From assembly GCA_964394475.1 (NCBI GenBank), contig CAYMXZ010000057.1, positions 1 to 17,542 on the forward strand: DNA of 17,542 nt. The letters are read 5' to 3'. Made by a program: the position numbers and the translations under genes. The DNA is from RQOF01 sp964394475 (lineage in GTDB: Bacteria > Calditrichota > Calditrichia > RBG-13-44-9). The notes under the pieces were generated by a model. That model was not told the origin of the DNA, made no database searches, and saw nothing but the letters and a program-made list of their open reading frames with translations. Shown here piece by piece: positions 7,969-15,963 of the stretch. How positions within the stretch are numbered: position 1 is the first letter of the stretch; each line of letters opens with the position of its first letter.

Positions 7969-8057
7969 AAAAAGTCTGAGTCATGTGCCAGTTAAAACCA
8001 ATGCTTCTCGAAATAATTTATTTTAAACGTCATACCAACCTGCTTCAATTTATCATG

Positions 8058-8840
8058 TTATATTCGCACAAAATAATTTTTTAGAAGATTTTTATTGGAT
8101 AGTACCATTCTGGATTTAATTCTTTCCCGGATGAGATGTTTTTCCAGACAGATATTATATTTTGATAATGGTTGCTGTTGCAACTGATAATTGGCAATAA
8201 TGGAAAGCAGCCAGGAAGGAAGTCCACCAAAAAATTTCACTTCCCAAATAAAATGGCGGGGTATCGATACCATCATTTCTTGTTCCGTGAAAAGTCCATT
8301 GATGTTCGGTTGCAGATTGCTTCGCAGGTGATAATCGAAAGTTAAACGCAGGGTGCGATTGAAACGATGAAAGAAGGCTTCACGTTTGTAGGAAATCTTT
8401 ATAATTGGCCGCAAGGCATCACGATAGATCAGATGCATAAAATAGGGAAGATCATGACCGCCATTTGAATGAGAATTCGTTTGCTCTTTAATTAATTTCA
8501 ACTGTTTCTGATTTTCCAGAAAAGGATTCTCCCCCACGCTCAGGATTAACCGCCGTTTTCGAATAGTCTTTTGATTCTTTTCCTTTATCTCCAAAAATAC
8601 CAGGCTTTCATCGGGTTGATTGTACCGTCGCAGGCGAACTTTTTTCCGAATATCAATTCCTTCAATTTTGTCATAATAATAACTTAAATCCGGAGTATCG
8701 AAATAAAGGCTATGGACGATATAATAATTCTGGCCGGTTTTAAGGACGTACGGATCGACCTCCACAAAGGGGGCGATTTCCTCCCTGATAGTGGGCAGAA
8801 GTTCCAGCGGTACAAGATATTTATATTCCAGGCGATTCAT
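8058..8840 (-). CDS. VTC-domain (polyphosphate-polymerase-like) triphosphate tunnel protein
   Basis: A 260-residue soluble protein without signal peptide or membrane segment. It consists of a single VTC domain, the catalytic fold of the yeast polyphosphate polymerase Vtc4 (triphosphate tunnel metalloenzyme group). The expected tunnel residues are all recognisable: LEYKYLV (Glu5, Lys7), SLYFDTPD (44-51), KVRLRRY (Arg69, Arg71), FLEIKEK (Glu84, Lys86), RKRR (94-97), SYKREAF (Arg153), LRLTFDYHLR (164-173), IWEVKFFGGLPSW (Glu200, Lys202) and SKYNICLEK (Ser226, Lys227). By homology it could build a phosphate chain from a nucleotide donor on the cytoplasmic side, but another phosphorylated substrate is possible. 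It starts 8 bases after the HlyD-like stop codon, so the two are very probably co-translated. DUF4956 follows. Confidence 0.88.
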   Translation of the reverse strand: MNRLEYKYLVPLELLPTIREEIAPFVEVDPYVLKTGQNYYIVHSLYFDTPDLSYYYDKIEGIDIRKKVRLRRYNQPDESLVFLEIKEKNQKTIRKRRLILSVGENPFLENQKQLKLIKEQTNSHSNGGHDLPYFMHLIYRDALRPIIKISYKREAFFHRFNRTLRLTFDYHLRSNLQPNINGLFTEQEMMVSIPRHFIWEVKFFGGLPSWLLSIIANYQLQQQPLSKYNICLEKHLIRERIKSRMVLSNKNLLKNYFVRI

Positions 8841-8848
8841 ATCTCTCT

Positions 8849-9934
8849 TTACTTAATGATAACAGATCCAGCCATTTTTTTCATATGAGCGAACAAGCTC
8901 ATTGCCGAACAATGAATTGAACATTCCACCGGGATTCCCAGCAAGAAATCACATGGTTCACACATAATGACCGCATTAACTAATACCACCGGTTCGTTAT
9001 TGATAAAACGCACTCCCCCATCAATGCGTGATATGAGAGCTTCATATTTCTGACCAGTGCGGGTGTCCTTCACATCAACTCTGGCCGAATTCGTCACATA
9101 GGGTAAATCATGCAATTTGACCATCATCTTCACAATCATGGAAGTGGTATCTACCACAATTAAAGCCGTATCAGGGGCCATGGAATGAATCAATCGTCCG
9201 CTGATAGGGGAGAGCAGAATGAAAGTCTGCTCGCGCAATTCCAGGGTGTGAATCTCGTTTTCCAGAGCTTGAATCCGTTTCCGTGAAAGATCGAGTTGCG
9301 CGCTTTTCGCACCGGTCGAAACAGTTTCCAGCCGGGCCTCCATGGCTTTTACGGACAAGCGATACTGTTCGGCTATGCTGCGAGCAATTTCTAATTCTTC
9401 TTGTGACACTAAACCTTTATCGAATAGCGCCTGCTGGCGCTCATAAATTTTTTGCTTTTCATCGGCCAGGACACGCGTCTGCCACAATTGCTGTTGAGCT
9501 TCTTCTATGACAGAAGATTTTTCTCCGGTGAGGTAGAAGTATAATAAACTTTTTTCCACTTCCAATTCTCCCCGCAGTTGAGCTAATAATCGAGAAAGCT
9601 CATTGGAAAAAAATCGGCCAAGCGTGTCACCCTTAACCACTCGCGAATTAATGTAAAACTGAGAGGCCAGTGAAAATTGTCCCAGATCTCCTCTTTCAAA
9701 ATTTATGACACTGCAATTCTCCACAAAATTATGTAAATGATTAAACAGGGTGTGGCTAAGATTTCCATTGGTATCTCTGATCAGGATCAATTCCCGGATG
9801 GGAAGAATCTGGCCGCTGATATCAATCGAATGAGATATTTTTATCTGTGATACCAGAAATAGCACAACCAGGCTCAGGACAACGAGAACACTAAGGAATA
9901 TTTTTTGATCATTCTTTACATTCAATCTGGACAT
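8849..9934 (-). CDS. HlyD-like membrane-fusion/adaptor protein
   Basis: A 361-residue periplasmic adaptor anchored by one N-terminal helix (about 12-30). The first lipoyl-like half is around SRVVKGDTLGRF (97-108). A long heptad-rich helical hairpin follows (about 109-236, including KQKIYERQQALFDKGLVSQE, the usual turn of HlyD hairpins). The second half-motif is ILLSPISGRLIH (239-250), and a beta-barrel segment runs to about 345. HlyD proteins normally bridge an inner-membrane transporter to an outer-membrane channel, but neither partner is encoded in this window. Between the TM and the lipoyl motif lies an extra stretch of about 60 residues (GNLSHTLFNHLHNFVENC and following). Near the C-terminus are four cysteines (325, 328, 338, 342; CEPC and CSIHC). 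The start at 9934 has no good Shine-Dalgarno and lies 94 bases after the large CotH gene. Confidence 0.85.
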   Translation of the reverse strand: MSRLNVKNDQKIFLSVLVVLSLVVLFLVSQIKISHSIDISGQILPIRELILIRDTNGNLSHTLFNHLHNFVENCSVINFERGDLGQFSLASQFYINSRVVKGDTLGRFFSNELSRLLAQLRGELEVEKSLLYFYLTGEKSSVIEEAQQQLWQTRVLADEKQKIYERQQALFDKGLVSQEELEIARSIAEQYRLSVKAMEARLETVSTGAKSAQLDLSRKRIQALENEIHTLELREQTFILLSPISGRLIHSMAPDTALIVVDTTSMIVKMMVKLHDLPYVTNSARVDVKDTRTGQKYEALISRIDGGVRFINNEPVVLVNAVIMCEPCDFLLGIPVECSIHCSAMSLFAHMKKMAGSVIIK

Positions 9935-10028
9935 CTGTTAAATAATTTCTTTACTTGATCTAAATACAATTTATCAATTTAAAGAAACACTTATTTTAAA
10001 TCATTACAAATTAAATTATCCATTCGAC

Positions 10029-13000
10029 TCATTTCAGTAACAATAATTTTCCTGATTTTTTAAAGGTATATCCGGCCTCAAAAGTATAAAGATAAATACC
10101 GGAAGGCATTTGAGATGGAACCTGCCAGGACAATTGATGGACTCCAGCAGTATAACGTTGTTTGGATACCATAGCAACCTGCCGACCCAGAATATCATAC
10201 AAAATGATTTTGACATCGGCCACGGTGGGCAATTGGAAACGAAAGGTCGTTATAGAGTTGAAGGGATTCGGATAATTCGAAAATAATTCAAAAGAAGAAA
10301 CCGGCTGTGAAATATTCTGAGCTTCTATTGAAATAAATACATCATTGATTTCTCCCGGAGTGCCATGATTGCCAGAAGCCGCCCAATTTTCTGGTTGAGA
10401 ATTATCCAAATCTGGATTTTTTAAAGATAAGGTTGGACCTCCTCCATCTGGTTCAATTGGCCAGGGCGCTCGATCGTCATAGAATACAGAATCAATCAAT
10501 CGATCATCCGCATCATACAACCGAACCATATCCCCTTTGTTATCCAGACCAAAATTAAAATTACCTATATAATTTGTCACGGCCGGGAAGAAAGCCTTAA
10601 AAGTTATAGTGTCACGACAAAGAACCAAGTAGCGGCCAGAATTTAAAATAGTATTGATTGGAAAAGTATACACATGGGCATCAAGGGTATCGCGCAATCT
10701 CCAACCTGTTAGATCGATGGAATATGGCGTATTGTTGTACAGTTCTACCCAATCCTCCGGATCAAACTCAGGAGCTGAATTATAATTGATTTCATTGATG
10801 ACAATGGGTGACGACACGCTGCTATCCGGTTCAAAAAGTGCGGTAAAAGCTGAATCATGCGATAACAGCACTTTCAGGCTGAGGGAGTCGGCCAAATAGA
10901 TCCCTTGCCAGCCAGCAAACCGATAGCCAGGCTCAGGAATGGCGGTGAGACGAATCGGCACACCTTTAAAATAGATACCGGTCCAGGGGTATGTTGAAGG
11001 TATCAGCGAATGTATTCTAATTCTTCCTCCGCTGGCGTCCGATACCCGAAGCGTAATCTGAGAAGTGCCGCTGAGACTGAATTTATTGATGATGAATTGA
11101 CGCATATAACCAGGGCGCAAAGAGGCAAAAGTGCGCAATACCTGAACATTACTCTGCCATTCGGGTAAAGAACTTCCCCAGCGGTTAAAATGCCGGGGCA
11201 TTTCATTCCATAACAGCGCTTGTTTCTCGGCGATTTTTTGCAAGACGGTATCGGTGGAAAAATAACTGTTCAGATAATCAGCAAAGTAATTGATAAAGGA
11301 ATTTCTAAAATTTATGTTTTGCAAAAGTCTGCGCAGCAGGAAGGTAGACCAGGGTGGATTTGGCCAGGAAGGTCCATTGGGGTCAGTCGCAAACTCCAGC
11401 GTATTATGGCTATAGGCCTGATTATCATAAAGACCAAAGCCGAAATCTGTATCAAACATAATCCAGCGCCAGCGGCCATCGGCGGTCCGTGGACGCCAGT
11501 AACGGATATTATTTCCCGGCCAATCGGTATTATCATAATAAATCTGAGAAACTTGATAGCGAATAAAATTGTCCACATCCATCTGGGATCGCACATACTG
11601 GTAATTAGTGCTATCGCTCAAGTTGTGAGTATTGATAAAATCCAGCAGGTTCTGATAATGTTCAGCATCACCTTCAATCACCTGTCCATCATTTTCTAAC
11701 AAATCAATATTGTTAGGATTGAGCTGGTGTTTGAAACCCAGATAATATTTGGAGATCTTCTCGCGCAAATTATAAACACCCCAATATTCTCCGTTGAGAA
11801 AAACGATTACCGGGCGAGAGGCCTGTAGATCCAGATCGCATTCCTCCACCAGGCTCTGCATCAGCACATCGCGAAAATGAGTGACATTCCAGTCATTCCC
11901 GGAATTCCGTAATACAATTGATTCAAATTCTGTGACAGGATTATCAGGAAATAGCGGATAGGACAGGTTGCTGGCACCATAGATATTGCGAAAATATAAA
12001 GCCATTGACCTCTGGGGAAAGGCGCGACTCCAGCCACCGAAAATTTTTACACCGGCATCTAACTGAAATCCCGGCTGTCCACCGTCTTCATAAAATTCGA
12101 TATGAACAGGCTTTTCCCAATCCTGCCAGAAATTGGCCCCAAAATACGGAAAATCGGGTTCTGCATTGGGTCCCAACACATAGATACCGCTTTGCCAATC
12201 CCAAAGATTTGGCGGATCAGTCGTGAGTGAAATAACCGGAAGCGAGGCGAGAAAATTGATGAAATAGGTCGCCGTAATCACGGTACTGGGGAGCAGAGAA
12301 TTTTCAAAATTGCAGACTCTTAAAACGGTCGTTCTATCCAGGGTAATGGGGCCGGTATAAATGGCGGAAGTATCCCGCGGAATTGATCCATCGGTTGTAT
12401 AACGGATGATGCTATTCAGAGAACCCGGGGTAATAGTGACAGTGACCGGAGAAGAATAAAAGCCAGGTTCCGGACTGAGAACAGGATCGGCTGAAATCCC
12501 GGGATATCCGGTGGTATTGTTGCTACTTCCCGGCGTCGGGTCAGGGAAAATATACCACTGGTTACTACCATCAGGCTGGCGACCACCAGAAAAATCAACC
12601 CGCAGCGGACCTGAAAAAACCTGGTCGATAACATTTCCAAGGTTATCGGAAAGAAGCAACGGCTCACCCTGCGCATCAATTTTAAAATTGGTGTGCAATC
12701 TGGGCAAAGAAAAAGTTAATAAGGGATGAATCCCCCGAGGATTAGGCGGCGTCATCCTCATCCCCAAGCTCAGGAAAGGAATCAGACTGAGATCACTGGA
12801 GTTAATTCCATAATTATGAACTTGAATGGCCAGCAAGTTATCGCCAGGTTGCAGCAGATATTGAATGGCCTGGACGGAAAATACCTCCGGTAATCCTCCC
12901 TGGTAGATTAAAGCTTCACGAGGGGTGTTGGCTGGATCAGTATAAGCCGGTCGAATACCCGGTTGACCAATATTCGCCCGGGCAATTTCCACGCCATTTA

Positions 13001-13571
13001 AATAAGCCACAAATGCATCATCGTAATCCACATGCAATTGAGCCAGCTGTATAGCCGAGACATCATCCACAAAGAATTTTTTTCGCAGATAAAGTGAATT
13101 GGTGGATGCAACAATGGTGGAATCATCCCCATCGCCGTAACCAAAACCGCTGGGACCCCGGCTCCAACCGCTATCGTCATAGTTCAACTGGTTCCAATCG
13201 GAGGGAGGTTCAGACGTCCCCAATCGGTACGCCCAAATATCACCCCAACTGATCACTGTCTCCCAGTGATAAGCATAATTCAAGCGATCTTTTCCAGAAG
13301 CAAAAACTAATAGATATTGAGCCGGAAATAATATGATTTCCGGAAAAGCCCACTTATTCAGGTTGGTCGAATCATCTGATAATTTGTATCCCAGCAGATT
13401 AACAGGGGAAGTATTATTATTGAATAACTCTATCCAATCACAATACTCGCCATCCTCATCGGAAATAGTGGTGAAATTGGATGACATGAATTCGTTGATA
13501 ACAATAGTCTGGGACCAGCCTGGCCCGACTACAATAAAAACGAGAAGTAAGATTTTTTGTATAACACGCAT
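10029..13571 (-). CDS. Large secreted multidomain CotH-kinase-family protein with lamin-tail domains
   Basis: A 1,180-residue secreted protein with a signal peptide (1-20, ending GWS-Q). Domains in order are:
- the first half of a lamin-tail domain (22-95, VINEFMSSN, WIELFNNN);
- an inserted beta-sandwich (about 99-270, DWNQLNYDDSGW, GFGYGDGD, YLNGVEIAR);
- the second half of that lamin-tail domain (about 290-350);
- a chitobiase/Fn3-associated-type repeat (about 362-437, RYTTDGSIP);
- a CotH domain (about 444-830);
- an InlB-B-like segment (838-915, GYRFAGWQG);
- a second lamin-tail domain (922-1076);
- a YPNPFN C-terminal domain (1095-1180).
In CotH, Asp683 (DNTDWPGNN) and Asp707 (MFDTDFGFG) fit the catalytic and metal-binding acids. 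Position 521 is Arg (FPQRSMALYF), where Lys is usual. It lies 102 bases after GH3 and 94 bases before the HlyD-like gene. The ATG lacks a clear Shine-Dalgarno, but the signal peptide supports it. Confidence 0.9.
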   Translation of the reverse strand: MRVIQKILLLVFIVVGPGWSQTIVINEFMSSNFTTISDEDGEYCDWIELFNNNTSPVNLLGYKLSDDSTNLNKWAFPEIILFPAQYLLVFASGKDRLNYAYHWETVISWGDIWAYRLGTSEPPSDWNQLNYDDSGWSRGPSGFGYGDGDDSTIVASTNSLYLRKKFFVDDVSAIQLAQLHVDYDDAFVAYLNGVEIARANIGQPGIRPAYTDPANTPREALIYQGGLPEVFSVQAIQYLLQPGDNLLAIQVHNYGINSSDLSLIPFLSLGMRMTPPNPRGIHPLLTFSLPRLHTNFKIDAQGEPLLLSDNLGNVIDQVFSGPLRVDFSGGRQPDGSNQWYIFPDPTPGSSNNTTGYPGISADPVLSPEPGFYSSPVTVTITPGSLNSIIRYTTDGSIPRDTSAIYTGPITLDRTTVLRVCNFENSLLPSTVITATYFINFLASLPVISLTTDPPNLWDWQSGIYVLGPNAEPDFPYFGANFWQDWEKPVHIEFYEDGGQPGFQLDAGVKIFGGWSRAFPQRSMALYFRNIYGASNLSYPLFPDNPVTEFESIVLRNSGNDWNVTHFRDVLMQSLVEECDLDLQASRPVIVFLNGEYWGVYNLREKISKYYLGFKHQLNPNNIDLLENDGQVIEGDAEHYQNLLDFINTHNLSDSTNYQYVRSQMDVDNFIRYQVSQIYYDNTDWPGNNIRYWRPRTADGRWRWIMFDTDFGFGLYDNQAYSHNTLEFATDPNGPSWPNPPWSTFLLRRLLQNINFRNSFINYFADYLNSYFSTDTVLQKIAEKQALLWNEMPRHFNRWGSSLPEWQSNVQVLRTFASLRPGYMRQFIINKFSLSGTSQITLRVSDASGGRIRIHSLIPSTYPWTGIYFKGVPIRLTAIPEPGYRFAGWQGIYLADSLSLKVLLSHDSAFTALFEPDSSVSSPIVINEINYNSAPEFDPEDWVELYNNTPYSIDLTGWRLRDTLDAHVYTFPINTILNSGRYLVLCRDTITFKAFFPAVTNYIGNFNFGLDNKGDMVRLYDADDRLIDSVFYDDRAPWPIEPDGGGPTLSLKNPDLDNSQPENWAASGNHGTPGEINDVFISIEAQNISQPVSSFELFSNYPNPFNSITTFRFQLPTVADVKIILYDILGRQVAMVSKQRYTAGVHQLSWQVPSQMPSGIYLYTFEAGYTFKKSGKLLLLK

Positions 13572-13673
13572 TTCGATGTAAACTACAATTTATCTTTTTT
13601 ACCACATTGACATACATCATAATAAATATAATATAATTTCAGATAATTTTTCCTTTATTACTTATTTAATTGT

Positions 13674-15926
13674 CTACAGAACAATGAAACTATCGGTCAA
13701 TTTTCCGATAGTTACTTTAAATTCACCCGGTTCAACTACTTTTTTGTTCTCTCGCCCAATAAAACTTAGGTCTTCACCCTTCAGAACAAATTCAATAACC
13801 TTGCTTTCACCCGGCTGCAGGTATACTCCTTGAAAGCCCTTCAGTTGCTGAACGGGTGGAGTAATGCTGCGCACCAGATCGCTCACAAATAGGTGAACGA
13901 TTTCTTTACCTGCCCGGTTTCCCGTATTCTTTACTTTTACTTTAATATTCAGCTCTCCATCACTTTTTATCTCTTTCTTATCGAGCTGTAAATCACTGTA
14001 TTCGTAGGTCGTATAGCTCAGGCCAAAGCCAAATGGAAACTGGGGATTATAGGAATTTGGAGAGGCAATTTCACTATATTTATAATCATAGCACTGCAAA
14101 CTGTTGGCATAGCGTGGATAGGTAATGGGTAATTTACCACAGGGATTAAAGTCTCCAAATAAAACATCAGCAATAGCGTTAGCGCCTTCCAGTCCCGGAA
14201 GATAGGCCATCAAAATGGCATCGACTCTATCCGCAATTCGGGTAATCAGGCGCGGCCGGCCTTCTACTAAGACCAGGGTGATCGGTTTCCGGGTTTTCAG
14301 CAGCGCTTCGACCAGCTGCAATTGCACTTCTGGAAGATTGAGATCATCGATATTGCCGGGCGTTTCACAATAGGGCATTTCTCCCAGGCATACTACAAGT
14401 GAGGCCGCCTGTTTCGCGGCATTAACGGCCGCCGGGATATCCACTTCTTTATCAAAAGCCGTCCCGGGGTAATACAGCACATTCTCTTTACCGATTTTCG
14501 CCTGTATGGCTTTTAGAATAGTGTTTTTGTCCTGTGGATACAGACTTTCTTCATTTCCCTGCCAGGTGATTGTCCAGCCACTGTTTAGCACCGAAAGGAG
14601 ATTAGCGGTCGGACCGGTCACCAGCACTTTTTGATTCTTCGCCAGTGGCAACAGATTTTTCTCATTTTTCAGGAGTGTAAGCGATTCACGAGCGGCTTGC
14701 CGGTTTACCTCGCTAAACTCGGCCGAGGCAAATTTGCTTTTTAGTTTTTTGTCGGGATACGGCCGTTCGAACAATCCCAGCTGATATTTAACCATTAAAA
14801 TATTTCTCACAGCTTCATCGATTCTCGAAAGGGGCACTGCGCCCTCCCTGACCAATTCTAACAAATCGTAATAAAAAGTTAGATCGTAAGGCACCATACT
14901 CATATCAATTCCTGCCATAACGGCCATTTTCACCGCTTCTTTAGGTGTGGCGGCCACTTTCTCCCGTTCGTATAAATTGATGATATCATGCCAATCGCTT
15001 ACCACCAAACCTTTAAAACCCAATTCCTCTCTCAGAATATTTTTTAAGATGTAAGGATCGGAATGGACAGGAATTCCGTTTATTTCTGAAGAATTGATCA
15101 TCACGGTTTGACAACCAGCCTTAACGGCAGCCTGAAAGGGAGGAAGAAAAATTTCCCGCAGCATTCTCTCAGGGATCCAGGCCGGTGTGCGGTCTTTACC
15201 GCTAAGAGGAACACTATAACCTAAATAGTGTTTCATGCAGGCAGCGACTTTATCGCCGGCCGCCAGATTAGCGGGATCACCCTGTAGGCCTTTTATATAG
15301 GCTTCACCCATGGTAGCGACAACGAATGGATCTTCGCCATAGGTTTCAAATAATCTGGGCCAGAGCGGATTCCGACCAACCTCCAGGACCGGATTAAAAT
15401 TCCATGGGATGCCGGACGCTCTGGTTTCATAAGCGGTTATTTCTCCATTTTTCCTCACTAATTCTGTATTCCAGGTAGCAGCCATACCAATACTGTGTGG
15501 AAAAATAGTCGCTCCCAGGGTATAATTGGCACCATGAATCGCATCAATGCCATAGATGACTGGGATTCCCAGGCGAGTTTTTTTCGTCGCCAGATCCTGA
15601 ATCTGGGTAATCACCTCATGCCAGTAATCAAGGCTGTGGGCAACATCCCATACATTCAAAATTGATCCCACATGGTGATTGACAATCGCGTCTTCCAGCC
15701 TGGCTTTATCCAGTTGATGCCGAGAGTTTACCGTGCCCTGTGTGCTGGAGACCGCTTGAATAGTAATCTGGGTCATTTGTCCGACTTTTTCTTCCAGAGT
15801 CATTTTGGCCAACAATTGATCAACCTTTTTCATCAGTGTTTCCTCTTTCGGCTGTGCAAAAAGGTGAATATTATCGCATACAAATAGGATACTACATAGG
15901 ACCGTGACTACAATCTGCTTTCTCAT
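13674..15926 (-). CDS. Glycoside hydrolase family 3 beta-glucosidase
   Basis: A full-length (750-residue) GH3 enzyme that releases terminal beta-linked sugars, probably glucose, from oligosaccharides. A signal peptide ends near LFA-Q25. There is no C-terminal sorting domain, so it is probably periplasmic. The (beta/alpha)8 domain (about 30-390) carries YGIDAIHGANY, NFNPVLEVGRNPLWPRLFE, KHYLGY and the nucleophile Asp311 in LVVSDWHD. The second domain (about 410-610) has GEMPYCETPGN, whose Glu521 is the likely acid/base. A fibronectin-like domain closes the protein (about 640-750). The SGKDRTPAWIPE segment resembles Bacteroidota enzymes such as the xyloglucan-locus protein BoGH3B, a comparison from memory. 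Substrate cannot be fixed: cello-, laminari- and xyloglucan oligosaccharides are all possible. AGAGGA precedes the ATG, and the GH9 stop is 37 bases upstream, so the two form an operon. Confidence 0.93.
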   Translation of the reverse strand: MRKQIVVTVLCSILFVCDNIHLFAQPKEETLMKKVDQLLAKMTLEEKVGQMTQITIQAVSSTQGTVNSRHQLDKARLEDAIVNHHVGSILNVWDVAHSLDYWHEVITQIQDLATKKTRLGIPVIYGIDAIHGANYTLGATIFPHSIGMAATWNTELVRKNGEITAYETRASGIPWNFNPVLEVGRNPLWPRLFETYGEDPFVVATMGEAYIKGLQGDPANLAAGDKVAACMKHYLGYSVPLSGKDRTPAWIPERMLREIFLPPFQAAVKAGCQTVMINSSEINGIPVHSDPYILKNILREELGFKGLVVSDWHDIINLYEREKVAATPKEAVKMAVMAGIDMSMVPYDLTFYYDLLELVREGAVPLSRIDEAVRNILMVKYQLGLFERPYPDKKLKSKFASAEFSEVNRQAARESLTLLKNEKNLLPLAKNQKVLVTGPTANLLSVLNSGWTITWQGNEESLYPQDKNTILKAIQAKIGKENVLYYPGTAFDKEVDIPAAVNAAKQAASLVVCLGEMPYCETPGNIDDLNLPEVQLQLVEALLKTRKPITLVLVEGRPRLITRIADRVDAILMAYLPGLEGANAIADVLFGDFNPCGKLPITYPRYANSLQCYDYKYSEIASPNSYNPQFPFGFGLSYTTYEYSDLQLDKKEIKSDGELNIKVKVKNTGNRAGKEIVHLFVSDLVRSITPPVQQLKGFQGVYLQPGESKVIEFVLKGEDLSFIGRENKKVVEPGEFKVTIGKLTDSFIVL

Positions 15927-15963
15927 AACTTCCTCTTTTGCAGTTGAGATAATGTTTAAGAGC

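Noticed and set aside
11220..11699. Open frame of 159 codons on the plus strand
   Set aside because: It lies wholly inside the large CotH gene in antisense and its translation has no domain, signal or plausible composition. It is a shadow of the real gene.
13607..13637. TTGACA followed by TATAAT on the plus strand between the GH3 and CotH genes
   Set aside because: The spacing is 14 or 19 bases rather than 17, it points antisense into GH3, and TATAAT-like words are frequent by chance in this stretch.
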